From Platerodrilus igneus (lineage: Eukaryota; Arthropoda; Insecta; Coleoptera; Lycidae), in NCBI GenBank assembly GCA_036346225.1, contig JARFIW010001482.1:396001-460000 (forward strand): a DNA stretch of 64,000 nt, read 5' to 3'. Each line of letters begins with the position of its first letter. Within the stretch, counting starts at the first letter, position 1. A model generated the notes under the pieces. The model had not been told where the DNA came from. It saw nothing but the letters and a program-made list of their open reading frames with translations, and did not search any database. This document shows positions 33,837 to 45,277 of this stretch, piece after piece. The translations under genes and the position numbers were made by a program.

Positions 33837-33870
<34 letters not shown>
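33837..33870. repeat. (TA)n microsatellite
   Basis: TA tract directly after the right end of the foldback-family element. Confidence 0.95.
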
Positions 33871-33875
<5 letters not shown>

Positions 33876-36199
33876 GCAAAATACCATTGTAAAGTAACGC
33901 TGTTTAAAAATTGTCACTCCTTTGTTAAGATCTTATGCTTACAAGCTTTACTAGTCACGAGCTTTAAAAGGGAACAAGACAAATTAAAAAAATACATAGA
34001 ATAATTTATTTATGTTTCACGCGCATTCAAGTTAATAGTCTCAAGAATCATTCCAAAAAAACAAACAAACAAAGTTTTAAAGAGAGGAGATAAGAGCGGA
34101 TTTTTCGACATTTATTAGAAGAATAGATAAATTGAAATAAAACTCAAGATCAGTTGTGGATTAGAATTTGCAGGAAAGTTTAATTAAGGATATTTATTAA
34201 CGCAAGCGTTGAATAATAACAATTAAAGATCCTATTCAGTCTCAAAAACAAAAAAAAAGTACCCGTTCATGACGTCGATATTGCGATCTATAAATAACAG
34301 CGTATTTTTAAAATCGCTTTCTTAGCTTCCGTAGGTTTCTGGCTCTAACTTTAGCCTCTTTCGATATTTGTAATTCTTGGGTTCGTTAGAGTTTGTGTGT
34401 GCTGCAAGTCGAATACGGTTGAGATTTGTGCAAGCCATATAATAATTATGAACTAGTAGTCTGAAGTAAATACCAGGTTTTTATAATGAAGTCAAGTATG
34501 GTAAGTATGGATGAAGGAATACATTTTAATGGCATTAGGTATTTAAACAGTAGGAAGAAACAATTTAAACCAAGCATATACCAGCCGATACGAAGCAGAA
34601 TTGGAGCAGGTTGTTGCACGCCATAGAGATAAGCGGTTCCTGTTTGTTCGACAGACAGTCTGAGAGTATGCGTGGTAAGTCGTGTTAAATCCGTACTCAG
34701 GAGAAAATGGTCTCGCATTGACAAGACGTTACGTTGGAGCGTCGTTTTACCACCAGTGTATGCTTAAGTATAACACTATAGATGCAGCCAGTTTTCATGC
34801 ATATTGTTTGTTTATAATAAATATTAAAAGTAAACATTAAAATAAACAAATAAAAATAAAGGTTCATAAAGTTTGCAAAGATTTGACGCACTTTTAGTGT
34901 ACTAAAAGTTTGTGTGTTATGATAATTTATTCAGAAATAGAAGTAAATAATACGTAAACCTCGTGATGCAATGTTCTTAATGACCAGTTAGCGGTGGCCA
35001 AGCTTCATTCAATTGTATGTCTAACGTTGTATATCCGGGCGGTATTTTACCACGTTCTAAGTGCAGCATTAGGAATACGCATCGAGAACCAATGAAACGT
35101 ACGAAGTTGATTATCAATTCAGTCCGGGGAATGATGGGAGAGAAATTAAGGCGGCCGAATATTAGTGTTGCCATGAATTATGACAGATTGCATTGCTGTA
35201 GGTGTTTGTATGATGGGCTAAATAGGTTAGCAGTAGCTGTTTGCTTAACGATCAATATGTGAGGCAGGGTTAGATAGACCACTGGAGAATAACGGCTCTG
35301 CATAGGGGGGACTTACCGTTGCGTTAAAGTTTTGTATTACTTCATAGCATAAGTCGTTGCAAGGAATAATAGTAAAACAGTGATGATGGTAATAGGCGTA
35401 TTAATGGGCTTTAGGCGTTGGCTACTTTAGTACCATCTTATTTTTCGGTCACAAAATGATTGTGCAGAAACAATTGTTCTACATGATTTTACACTGCCTA
35501 GAAATTCAGTTTGGAAATTGTTTCAGGTGGCTACGATACTCTTGTAACAATTTCCGTTAGTTGGAAGTATTGCTACGCTATCAGTAATTCTTCATTATTC
35601 TACCAAATATGTGCTTTTTTGCTTATTTTTGCTTTCTGCGCATGTGCCGCAGTATGGGAAATTTATATTTGGACCATTGGCATAACAACAATGCATAATT
35701 ACACCCAAACAATCACGACAGTGCTGATCTGTACAAATTTCTTACGTCTATACGTTACCTTCCAAAATATAAATGCCCTATCTAGAAGTATTAATAAAAA
35801 ATGTGCTATAAATAGCAGCTGTTACAAGCATTGATTGGAAATTTGGCACAATGACCTATTAAAGTTCAAATTATCAAGCGGAAAACTTGATATCGCATCT
35901 ACACACAATACATTCCGCTGGTATAGAATAAAACGGCCTAGCCGTACTTAGCACCATGACCACCACATCTGGAAAGGTTCAACGGTACCAATTTCTTTTA
36001 GTTGTCCACCAGATCCCAAGAAAATTGAACACTCAGTGGTTTATACGTATAACCGATCCTACAACATGATATGCATAATCCGCCGGTAAATTAAAATGGT
36101 CCAAGTTTCGAGGACCTTGCTCCAGCACCTAAACATCTGACAGCCTTCGCGAACAGCTTTATTCAAATACAACCAGATGAAATGGTGAATCCAAACGCA
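33871..36199. other. Intron sequence without recognised features
   Basis: No exon of the surrounding gene was recognised. Several 60-107-codon frames occur on both strands. The plus-strand frame at 35511-35834 has a hydrophobic stretch ('LLIFAFCACAAVWEIYIW') resembling one or two membrane segments and an acceptor-like TTGTTTCAG just before it, but no family match could be made, and it may be chance. Confidence 0.35.
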
Positions 36200-36500
36200 G
36201 GCGGCTCCGTGGCGTAGTTGGTACGTGTGTGTGACTACTACGCCCAAGATCCCGGGTTCGAATCCCGACACGGTCCGCTTGAAAAATGTTAAACGCGCAT
36301 TTTCACAGAAATACACCCTCGTTCGAATGAGAGGTAAAATGGAGGTCCCGTGTGTGTGTTATCACGCTCGTTAATGATCCCTACCTTGCTTGGAACAGCA
36401 AGGGTTCGGCGAAATTCCAAATTTTCCAGGTAAAAAAAAACTCGCTTCCCGGCCAATGTAGTACCTTCAGGTGGAGCATTGGAAAATCACATGTAAGGTT
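36200..36500 (+). mobile_element. tRNA-derived SINE, copy 1
   Basis: The 5' end carries an A box 'tggcgtagttgg' (36210-36221) and a B box 'ggttcgaatcc' (36255-36265) with tRNA-like spacing, and 'cgacacggtccgc' afterwards. A body of about 220 bp follows, ending 'gagcattggaaaatcacatg'. A close relative lies at 48533-48831 in the same orientation. It would be transcribed by RNA polymerase III and moved by a partner LINE that cannot be identified here. Confidence 0.85.
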
Positions 36501-36559
36501 TTAAAGAGTCAATATTATGAGTCCGGCTTGATGTGGAAACGCGATGGAATTAAATTGTC

Positions 36560-37260
36560 AGATGGCTATCCCTTGGCAAAAAGACCCCTTGAATGTCTGG
36601 AAAAAGGATCTGTTGCAAGCCCAAGCTAGCAGAAGTGATACAAAGAAAGTATGCCCGCAGGTTGGCTGAAAAACTGACATATAAACATCCAAGAATTTGG
36701 TATCTACCCATTTTCCCCGTAATATAATCCTAACAAGCCAGGTAAAGTTAGGATGGTATGGAACGCAGCGGCTTAAACTGGAAACGTTTCACTAAATTCC
36801 TGCCTGTTAAAGGAGTCTGATTTTGTTTCAACGTTGTTATCTGAATTATTTCGATTTCGACAGAAGAAAGTAGCTATCTGCAGGGACGTTCGTGAAATGT
36901 TTCACCAAATTCGAATTAAAGCAGATGACCTACACTAGCAGCGTTTTTTATGGCGCGATAACTTTAAACAAGAACCTAAAATTTATATATTAAATGTCAT
37001 GAGTTTTAGTGCAACTTGTTCACCAAGTACGGCACAGTACGTGATGAAAAAGCGTGCTCTTGGGTTTGAGATGGGTTTGGATCGTTTATTGAATTGTGCG
37101 GATATGAAAGAACAAGCAATTCGACTTGAAAACGAAGTAAAATTTATTTATGCGAAAGCCGGTTTTGAAATTAGGTACTGGATAAGGAACTCGCGAAAAG
37201 TTATAATGGCACTTGGGAAAACACAAGCCAAAGCGAAAAAACTCTCTGTCCAGAGTTAGT
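36560..37260 (+). pseudogene. BEL/Pao reverse transcriptase remnant
   Basis: Pieces read 'NPNKPGKVRMVWNAAA' near 36730, 'SELFRFRQKKVAICRDVREM' near 36845 with 'FHQIRIKADD', 'QRFLWRDNFKQEPKIYILNV' near 36940, and 'SATCSPSTAQYV' at 37008. The first catalytic Asp (C-R-D-V) is present. The Y-x-D-D box that should precede 'LLNCADMKEQAIRLENEV' has decayed to M-G-L-D-R, so the active site is lost. Confidence 0.78.
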
Positions 37261-37479
37261 GGCTGGGAAGATTCTAGGAATGTGGTGGCGTACAGAGTCA
37301 GATGTCTTTACATTTTCGCTAGAAAGTAGCAAGAAGGTTCTTTGCGAAGGTATCCGACAATATTCGATCCTACGGGTTTTACAGCCCACTTTATGATCAA
37401 TTTGAAACTTCTGTTACAAGAAATTTGACTTTCTAAAATAGATTGGGATGAAAAGCTAATAGATCAGCAATTCGACAAA

Positions 37480-38045
37480 TGGCAGACATGGTTAGTGTTG
37501 CTACCTGATGTCCAGAAAATAATAATTCCTAGGTCGCACGGATTTGCAGCTGACAAACGTCAGAACGTGCAGCTTCACATGTTTGTGGATGCAAGTGTTG
37601 ACGCTTATGCATCTGTTGGGTATTTTCGAATCAAGTCCAACAACACCATAAGGATATCTTTGATTGAAGCCAGAACGAGAGTAGCACCGCTTAAAGTGAC
37701 TTCGATCCCACGTCTTGAGTTGGAAGCAGTCGTATTGAGGTCTCGTTTTGCGACTGTTATAATTCAAAGTGACACGATAGAAATAGACAGCTATCACTTT
37801 TAGACTGATTCCAAAACTGTTATGGCTTGGATAAAATCTGACCATAGGAGATACAAACAATTCGTAGCATTTCGTGTAGGTGAGATTCTCGAATTAACGC
37901 CAGAAGCACAATGAAAATGGATTTCAACGAAGTTAAATGTTGCCGACGAAGCCACGAAGTGGCGAAAGTCTTCGCCGCTTGTCATGTCTTGTCGATGGTT
38001 TGCCGTACCAGACTTGATTCCTGGGAGATGAGAAGCAATGGCCCG
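37480..38045 (+). pseudogene. BEL/Pao RNase H remnant
   Basis: The frame 37495-37803 reads 'LHMFVDASVDAYASVGYF', 'EARTRVAPLKVTSIPRLELE', and after a stop '[20 protein letters not shown]' and '[15 protein letters not shown]', then 'LNVADEATKW' in another frame. The catalytic Asp, Glu and Asp of the domain are all present (V-D-A-S, R-L-E-L, T-D-S-K). In-frame stops break it. Confidence 0.82.
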
Positions 38046-38161
38046 GGGATACTATGGGCTTGGAACCAACTGGTGAAGAAGTTCGTGTACATCTACATCA
38101 CGGTGAAAATATGTTAAACAAAATAATTTCGGTTGAAAATATGTAATCGTGGAGCAGACTG

Positions 38162-39113
38162 ATGCGTACTGTGACCTATGCAGTTCGTTATGTGAGCAAC
38201 TTATCGGCGTCAATTCGACATGCGGCAAAACAAGTAGGTCCGCTACAGCGAGATGAGTTCCGTAAAGCAATGCATTTTTTGCACCGGCTGGCCCAACATG
38301 AATGCTATTCCGACGAGATCGCAATTCTAAACAAAAATCTATCGCGCTACTCAGATGTGCATGGTGTAATGCGAGTTTATGTCCGAATTGATTCCACCAA
38401 TAAGGTATTATATGGAATAGAACATGCCATATTGCTCCCAAAAGCATATTACGCACATTATCAGTTTATCATTTCATACGAGATATCACCATCACAATCA
38501 CGAAAGGGCTATAAATGAGATCAGGAAAATCCACTCCGAGCCACTTTCAAACGTGGGATACAGAACTTTCAAGTCTGCAAAAACAATAATGCTAGACCAA
38601 ATCCACCCCAAATGGCAAATCTTCCACAAGCAAGGCTTGCAGCATTTGCACGTCCTTTCTCCTATACAGGGATAGATATCTTTGGACCGATGTCTGTTAG
38701 TCTGGGGAAAGAGTGGAAAAGAGATGGGGTGTTATTATGACATGTCTAACCACACGAGCAATACATATTGAAATAGCCCGACTCCTGTATTTTGTGTATA
38801 CAGAACTTCGTTGCGAGGCGAGGAATCTCGTTAGAATTTTATTCAGACAATGAAACCAATCTTCGTGGAGCCGATACGGAAATGTGTACCGCAATTGAGC
38901 AAATGTGACGCTATGATTTATCAAAAGCTTTTACTACTCCAAGTAAATGGAATTTTAACCCACCAGCATCCTCATATGGGAAGGAGTTTGGAAAGATTAA
39001 TTCGCTCGGTAAAGGAAACATTGCTTGGTATAATACCAACTCGAAACCCATCCAATGAATTGTTTCGTGGGTCCCTATGGAAGCTCAAAGCATTGTTAAC
39101 TCTCGTCCCCTGA
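38162..39113 (+). pseudogene. BEL/Pao integrase remnant
   Basis: A 118-codon frame (38162-38518) covers the linker and the region before the zinc-binding domain ('LQRDEFRKAMHFLHRLAQHE'). The catalytic core follows in pieces: 'IDIFGPMSVSLGKEWKR' near 38670 (first catalytic Asp), 'GVIMTCLTTRAIHIEIA' near 38730, then the S-D-N region near 38845 in a shifted frame. Stops follow. Confidence 0.75.
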
Positions 39114-39335
39114 CGTATTTGCCGACAGCTAATGACACTCAAGAAGTACTAACTCCAAACCACTTTTTTCTTGGGATCTTCTAAAGGATCTAAACCGTTG
39201 AGCATGATTAGCGATGACGCAGTGATGTTGAGATATAATTGGCTAACATCTCAAAAGTTAACCAACATGTTTTGGAAGCGTTGGATTACGGAGTATCTCC
39301 CAAATATAACTCGGTGAACAAAATCGTTCCATCAG

Positions 39336-39578
39336 GTGAACCCAATTGAAGTTGGCGACTTTGTTTTAATTGTTTGCGAACGCATCCCGCGCAATTGTTG
39401 GTCAAAGGGAAGGGTGCTGGCAGTAGTGAAAGGAGAAGATGGTCAGATAAGAGCTACCGTGCAGACAGAGACGGGCGTCTATGAACAACCGGCAGTCAAA
39501 TTGGCAGTCTTGGACGTCGCGCAAATAGATGATGGTAAGTCAATTAAAGACACTGCCTTAACAGGAGAAGTGTTGTGA
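39336..39578 (+). pseudogene. BEL/Pao C-terminal domain (DUF5641 type)
   Basis: An 80-codon open frame reads 'NPIEVGDFVLIVCERIPRNC', 'WSKGRVLAVVKGEDGQIR', 'VQTETGVYEQPAVKLAVLDV'. This matches the small barrel-like domain at the end of BEL/Pao Pol (V-G-D-x-V-L ... P-R-x-x-W-x-x-G-R-V ... V-K-L-A-x-L). It is the least damaged part of the element. Confidence 0.82.
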
Positions 39579-39599
39579 TGCGACGTCTTCGTTTTCCCG

Positions 39600-41229
39600 T
39601 AGTAGGAGCACTAGATAAGCATTTGAGGGAAGAAAGCTGAAAAAGCTAAAACAGTTTTTAAAAAACAAGATGGGTTTTGGGACGTCAGTTTCAAAATTTA
39701 TATTGGTGACATTTGTTGAAAAATACTAAAACACTTTATAATATTTTTGTTGATTTAATATTAGCTGTACCTGGTTTAAAAGTAAATGAAAATTGTACAA
39801 CAGTACTTACAATAGTTTAGGTCCATTACTAGTGTAAAATGCAGCGTAAATTTCAAAAAGCTCTTCTTTTAGAGAAATGTGGACTGTATAAAATTTAAGG
39901 ATAATTGACAACAAGCAACAGATAATTAAAAGTTCTTAAACAAAACAAACAAACAAAGTAGCGTTTACTATTAGCACCTACCTTTTTAATGAGGCGGTGG
40001 CAAATGAAAGAAACGTTGGAACCAATTAACAGCTCTTCCTTTGACGGATGGATCAGAGCACCTCACAATAATAGCGACATTCTACAAACAAGCGGTTTGT
40101 AAGTGTAATACTTATTATAAAAGCGGCGGCGCGCAACAAAGCCGTTCATCCACTTAGCTGCATGCAGCACGTTCAAAACTCGACGCGGCACATATACAAG
40201 GCGGTGCGAACACAAAGCGATGTGTACAATTCACAAGACGACACTATACTACTATTTGCGACTGCGGTTTATATGATACTGGTTGAGCGACGAGCTTCTC
40301 TGCTGGCTTCAACTTGACGTGTTTCCCAATCGATAATGTTTGCGGCCGCGCATTAGACAACGTTCACCATTCACGGCTTTATCACTCACGGAACTGTTGC
40401 GTGCTTAAGAAAATGAATTGGAATTCCACTAATAAATCCAAAATATACCGCGGCGAAGTTAGAATAACCAACAAGCTCAATGTAATCACAAATCCTAACT
40501 ATATATTATTTACATAAGGACGGAATAACTAGCAATACCAAAATATTATAAACTCTGAATTTAATTCTGCTGTCAGCGTTATAAACGAGAGTTGTAAATT
40601 TTTTTGTAAAATGAAGCAATAGCAGCATCATCATTTGAGACCCGTTTTCCACAAACTTTCAAATATCGTATGCCATACCTGAATTTAAATTTGCACAACC
40701 ATCCACTAATTGCTATAAAGTCATTTTTTCAGCTGCTAAATGCTACCAGAAGTACGACGAGCTGCCAAATCGAATACAAAACATCCGTTAAACAGACAGA
40801 ACCATAGTGGGGATTAACAAACACCAACCAGCGTTCAACTGCGGAATTCATGTTAATATGAATCATTTCAAGAAAACGATGTAATTAACCGTGCGTTCAG
40901 GTTTTGGAATCTAGTGTCCGAACGAATAGCCCGTGCGGATTTTTGAACCGTCCGTGTTATAGTGTGTCCGTGCTTTCAAAGTTATACTGTACGTTGAAAT
41001 AAATGTTTTTAAAAATCTTCTGTTGTTGATAAAGAAAAAAATCAGCGATTAAATAATTTTTTACTTTTTATTTTAAATTATGCTTCTTTTTGAAGTACCA
41101 GTAACAGCCTTGCAGTTATAAGGTTTTTCGTTCTTGTTGTAACATAATTACAAGCCACTTACAGCAACAACAAACCTTGACCAATATTCCAATACATAAA
41201 TTAAACGTCATATGATAATTATTCCTTAC
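39600..41229 (+). other. Possible 3' LTR of the old BEL/Pao element and flank
   Basis: A TATAAAAGC box near 40115 and an AATAAA near 41000 lie downstream of the Pol C-terminus. They would suit an LTR of roughly 1 kb, but no second LTR is left to compare, so boundaries cannot be set. No gene was recognised in the rest. Confidence 0.3.
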
Positions 41230-41454
41230 CTACATCAAACAACACCAATTCAACGGTAGCCCCAAGCGAAATTTCTTCAACATAGACGCACTCACAAATT
41301 TCCTTATTGTCACATCGAGAAGGTCTCCTCTGCATATTGCAAATTTTAGATGATGGAACATCTTCACTTTGGGTAAGGAGTGGCGAAGAGGGATATGTGA
41401 AGGTGATATTGTTTGTAGTATATATCTTCGTTTTATACTCTGCAATCGTGTGAT
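41230..41454 (-). CDS. MCORP-like gene, upstream coding exon
   Basis: On the minus strand acceptor CATTTACAG and donor GTAG|GTAAGG bound 225 bp in phase 1 at both ends, so it joins the exon at 31266 without a frame change. It reads 'NNITFTYPSSPLLTQSEDVP', then 'CNMQRRPSRCDNKEICEC', then 'VEEISLGATVELVLFDV'. This is the insect laccase segment N-N-I-x-F-x-x-P-S-x-P-L-L ... C-x-C-V-x-V ... L-G-x-x-V-E-L-V-L directly before the H-P-x-H-L-H-G region. Exons encoding the first two cupredoxin domains, expected at higher coordinates, were not found. Confidence 0.85.
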   Translation of the reverse strand: MTRLQSIKRRYILQTISPSHIPLRHSLPKVKMFHHLKFAICRGDLLDVTIRKFVSASMLKKFRLGLPLNWCCLM

Positions 41455-41924
41455 CTGTAAATGTTAGGTTATGTAATATATCCGCAAAGAATAAATAAAT
41501 AACTCGGTTAATTGATGTTATATCATTTAATGGTAGTTACAGTAACCGATTAGAAAAACAGGTGATTTAGCTTTCACTGAGAATTGGTAATTATTACTTT
41601 CACTGTATATATGATATTGTTCACCGAACACAAGTAATTTGTGGATAAATGGGCCAAATTATTGTATAACTATATGTACTAGAAAAAAAGACACTAGATG
41701 GTCAGTTGTATTTCATATACATGAAAACCAGTTTTTACAAGTCGATAAGAAAAACCTGAACTTATGTAATGCATAATGCAAAAAAGCACAAATCAAATAC
41801 GTTATTTTATTAATTCGTTCTTTAGACAGTTCAACTCGATCTTCTGAAACCATTAATTTTAAATGAATTTATTGGTTTTTAAGAATCTATTTGCCATCAA
41901 TCTTTCTTTTAACCATTTAGTTTC

Positions 41925-42172
41925 GTCATCATTAGGTTTTCAGTCCTGGAACTGGTTAGACGCGTACCATCATTGGTTTCCTATTCTGAACTAACCTACA
42001 CATTTCCCCAAAAATTTGCACAGTCGGCATCTATCACTATCTGATCTAGGACTACATCTACCTCCTTCTTCCTATATCTACTTGTAATATATATCCCATA
42101 CTATTCCCCAAAAATGCCTTAGAAGATATTCTGTCCTTCTATTTCTCCTATTTTTTTCCCCACAAATATCCT
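41925..42172 (-). mobile_element. RTE 3' part, left of the BEL insertion
   Basis: On the minus strand this reads the RTE 3' end: 'tcagaatag', 'ggtacgcgtctaaccagttc', 'aaaacctaatgatgacg'. It breaks at the target-site duplication ATCCT (42168-42172) and continues at 48217 on the other side of the BEL element, so one RTE copy was split. Confidence 0.75.
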
Positions 42173-42576
42173 TGGCTTAATGGGATTAAGGAGATGATAT
42201 AAATATGCTAATTACAGGGAAGGACCAATTGCTTTTTGTAGCAATAACAATGGCGGTGGAGCGGTTATATAATAACTAAAAACAACTACAGCGAACTACG
42301 TAATAAAGGGTATAAATACCTTAAGGCTTGTGCCGCTGTGGGCAATAAACGTTCACACACAAAAGCTTTTTACGGACAACCAAAAACACGCACGATTGGG
42401 TGTTGATGTCGCTTTCAAAAAGCTCTCACACAACCGTCTTCTGCAAGGGTTCGAATGCGACTGTTCTCACGCACTTTCACTGTCGGTATATAAAATGTTT
42501 CACTGAAAAATGTAGGATACCCGCACAAAGTATTTATTGTCACCAATTCCAATAAATGTTCGATGATGACGTAACA
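42173..42576 (-). repeat. BEL/Pao 3' LTR
   Basis: 404 bp. On the minus strand it starts TGTTACGTCATC and ends TTAAGCCA. The polypurine tract lies immediately to its right at 42577-42588. Confidence 0.93.
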
Positions 42577-42805
42577 TACCGCCCACCAAATTCATAGAAT
42601 TTTGAAAAGGAGGGAAGTAGGTTGGGTGAAGGAAATCACATGGGATTTGACCTTGCTAGGAAAACAGGTAACGAAAGATAGGGTGGCAACTATGCAAAAT
42701 ATAAAAAATATATATATATATATATGAAAATAAACAAATATGTAAAAATAATATTCTACTATACATGTAAGAAATGTGTATATACATCTAAACATAAAAA
42801 TAAAA

Positions 42806-43588
42806 TTAAAATACCGGTAGCGGCGCTAGTTTGACCAAAGGTCGTTTTAATGTGCCATGTGCAGTTTTGATCTGGGTAATACGTGCTGCCGGTAGGTCTC
42901 CCATAGGAGGAGTTACCAGGACCGGTTTGGTACGAAAACATCCATGACATGATGATAAACAATTTCCGATTGAATTTTTAATAGAAAGGATCCAGAAATT
43001 CTGTTGGATAAGATACGCTGTGGTATTAACACCGGGATGGCAATACCTTTCATGAGTTGACCGAATGATAAGTTCGGTTAATCGGTGCCGCTGGGGCAAT
43101 AACGCAGGAAACTTTTCGAAATAGAAAAGCAAAGAATGTGTCAAGCGCCCACCTACTCTTAAGATATTTTGTGGATCAACAAATGGAGAAAGTTTTCGCA
43201 AGCTTTTAGGTAATTTACGGTTTGCCTTGATCGAAGCTATTTCCTTTGAAAATGTAACATTTTGTACATGCCGAACGATAATCATGAGAGCATTGTGTAA
43301 TTCAATGTCTGTTAAGGTACCCGTATGACGTTGAGCCATGGGTTTAGAAAATCTATAAATGTAAGCCACGATGCCTTGGATTTTATATAACGATGAAAAG
43401 CGACTTAGTAAAATGTCAATGACGTTTGGATCTGTTTGAGCGACAAATGTTAGGATCTTCTTTTCAGTAGTTACCTCAGCAATTGAGGTTGACAATGTTG
43501 GTTGAGGCGGCCACGAGTCACTAGGGTAGTGAAGCCATTCAGGCCCCGCCCACCATAGCGAACATGAAATAACCGCGCTTGGCATCAA
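42806..43588 (-). pseudogene. BEL/Pao integrase with deleted catalytic core
   Basis: A 260-codon frame covers the linker ('HNALMIIVRHVQNVTFSKEI') and the zinc-binding domain ('STHERYCHPGVNTTAYLIQQ', then C-x-x-C in 'CLSSCHGCFRTKP'). Directly after 'PPMGDLPAARITQ' the frame jumps to 'TLKRPLVKLAPLPVF' and a stop, which is the last segment of BEL Pol. The DDE core and most of the C-terminal domain, several hundred codons, are missing without a frame change. Such a copy could not integrate by itself. Confidence 0.88.
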
Positions 43589-44106
43589 TCCCGAGATGCA
43601 GGATCAGCCGGATTATGCGAAGATTTAATATAAAACCATCGACTAGGTGCAATGATTTCTTGAATGTGGCTAACACGGTTTGCCACAAAAGTTTTCCAAC
43701 GAAAAGGTGGAGAACGTATCCAAGTGAGAGCGACCGTAGAATCACTCCACGCTGAAACATCGGAGATGTCAATCAAGCCTTGATAAGACCGAATGGTAAA
43801 AGAAAGTAAATCGGTTAATAAAACGGCGGCACATAATTCCAAACGTGGAATTGAAATGCGCTTAATTGGAGCTACTTTTGTTTTAGCGGTTACAAATTGT
43901 ACAGTTATTTCTCCAGTAGTTTGATTTATGAACTGGAAATACACTACCGCTGCATACCCTACCTCGCTAGCATCGCAAAACCCATGCAAATGACAAGTAA
44001 AAGGATCCGAAGGGGGTAAACAACGTGGTAACTTTAATGACGATAATAACGGCAACTCTTCTTGGTATTGCTGCCATTGAGACGAAATGTCTGCTGGTGG
44101 GATGTC
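43585..44106 (-). pseudogene. BEL/Pao RNase H
   Basis: It reads 'LHGFCDASEVGYAAVVYF', 'KTKVAPIKRISIPRLELCAA' and 'SAWSDSTVALTWI', carrying the catalytic Asp, Glu and Asp, then 'RWFYIKSSHNPADPASRD' before a stop. It continues the RT frame after one TAA. It degrades the RNA of the cDNA hybrid. Confidence 0.9.
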
Positions 44107-44109
44107 ATC

Positions 44110-45230
44110 CTAATTTAAACCTAACATCCACAAATGCTGGATTAGGCGTTTCGCAAAAAGTGTTAGTGAGGCTAAAAACCCTAATGGATCATATATTCTG
44201 GCAACTTGCGAAAGTATGTTGCGCTTTGTACATATTGGGTTTAATGGTTTAACCCGAAATGAGAAAATATCTTCTGTAGGTGACCATTGAAGACCTAATA
44301 TTTTTATTGATTCGTCAGAATCGAAATCGAGAGAAGTATATTGGCAAAAATCTGACGGAATGCCTTCCAAAATAGAAACTGAATTAGAACTCCATTTTCG
44401 AAGTTCAAAACCAGCCAAATGTAAAAGTCGGATAAGTTGATCTTTAATTTCGCGGGCCGATTGTATAGAATCTCCACCGACGACGAAATCATCAATATAT
44501 AGATTTGACCGTATAGCCTCAGCGGCTAACGGAAACCTTTTGCCTTTGTAAATGGCTAATTGCTGAAGAGTTTTTAATGCTAGATAAGGCAATGACTTAA
44601 TACCATAGGTCACTGTTTTAAGCTGATAAGTCTGAATGGGTTCTTCTGCGGAGAAACGCCACACAATTAACTGAAACTTTCGATGTTCTTCGGTAACCAA
44701 AATTTGTCGATACATTTGGCGAACATCACAAGTAAAAACGAAACGATGAGAGCGAAATTTAAGTAAGATTGACGAAATGTCATTTTGGAGACTAGGTCCA
44801 GCCAATTGAGTGTCATTAGGTGACACGTTGTTTTTAGCCTTTGCAGAGGCGTCAAAAACCACACGAATTTTAGAAGTATGACCTTCCTCTTTAAACACAG
44901 GGTGATGGGGTAAAAAATAATTATCGTTCCCAACGGGCGGAGAATCGAGTAATGCCATATGACCCGCATCAAGATAGTCCTGCATGAAATTGTTGTATTG
45001 GGCGCGTAGCTCCGGTTGAGCATGCAATTTGCGCTCCAACGAAAATAGTCTTTTTAGCCATGTCAAAGGAATTATCAAAACGAGCAAAGTATCGTTGAAC
45101 GGTAACGCAACAATAAAACGACCGCTAGGGTCACGAGAAAACGTGTTTTCAAAATCAAATCTGCCTTTTCTTCTTCCGGAGAAGTATAAGGCTTGGATGG
45201 AACTCTTCTATCTCCCAAAACCGCCTTAGG
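44110..45230 (-). pseudogene. BEL/Pao reverse transcriptase
   Basis: After a shift near 45090 the frame 45087-44110 is open for 325 codons. It includes 'YFLPHHPVFKEEGHTSKIRV', 'VFDASAKAKNNVSPNDTQLA', 'RFVFTCDVRQMYRQILV' (first catalytic Asp) and 'NLYIDDFVVGGDS' with the Y-I-D-D box at about 44499-44488. The frame ends at a TAA that lies in the same frame as the RNase H that follows 54 bp on, so a single stop separates them. The RT active site is complete. Confidence 0.92.
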
Positions 45231-45277
45231 GTCTGGTCGATAGGATCTTCTACAGAAGTAAAAATGCTTGGACAGTA

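Larger units (their letters stand above)
36560..39600 (+). mobile_element. Old BEL/Pao retrotransposon, decayed
   Basis: Pol domains appear in BEL/Pao order: RT, RNase H, integrase, then the C-terminal DUF5641-type domain ending near 39578. Every domain is broken by stops and shifts. The 5' LTR, gag and protease are absent, since coding similarity starts mid-RT next to the SINE. It is of a different lineage from the element at 42173-48216. Confidence 0.8.
31267..41229 (-). other. Intron of the MCORP-like gene, filled with mobile elements
   Basis: The two flanking exons agree in phase and family order, so the 9.96 kb between them is one intron. It holds a pyrimidine tract, a (TA)n/(TG)n tract, a foldback-family element, a SINE and an old BEL/Pao element in the opposite orientation. 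By contrast the next intron is 53 bp. Confidence 0.8.

Noticed and set aside
35511..35834. Plus-strand frame with membrane-like segments, perhaps a chemoreceptor exon
   Set aside because: There is only one candidate exon, no matching donor or partner exons, and no motif of a receptor family could be confirmed. It is mentioned only under the unannotated intron part.
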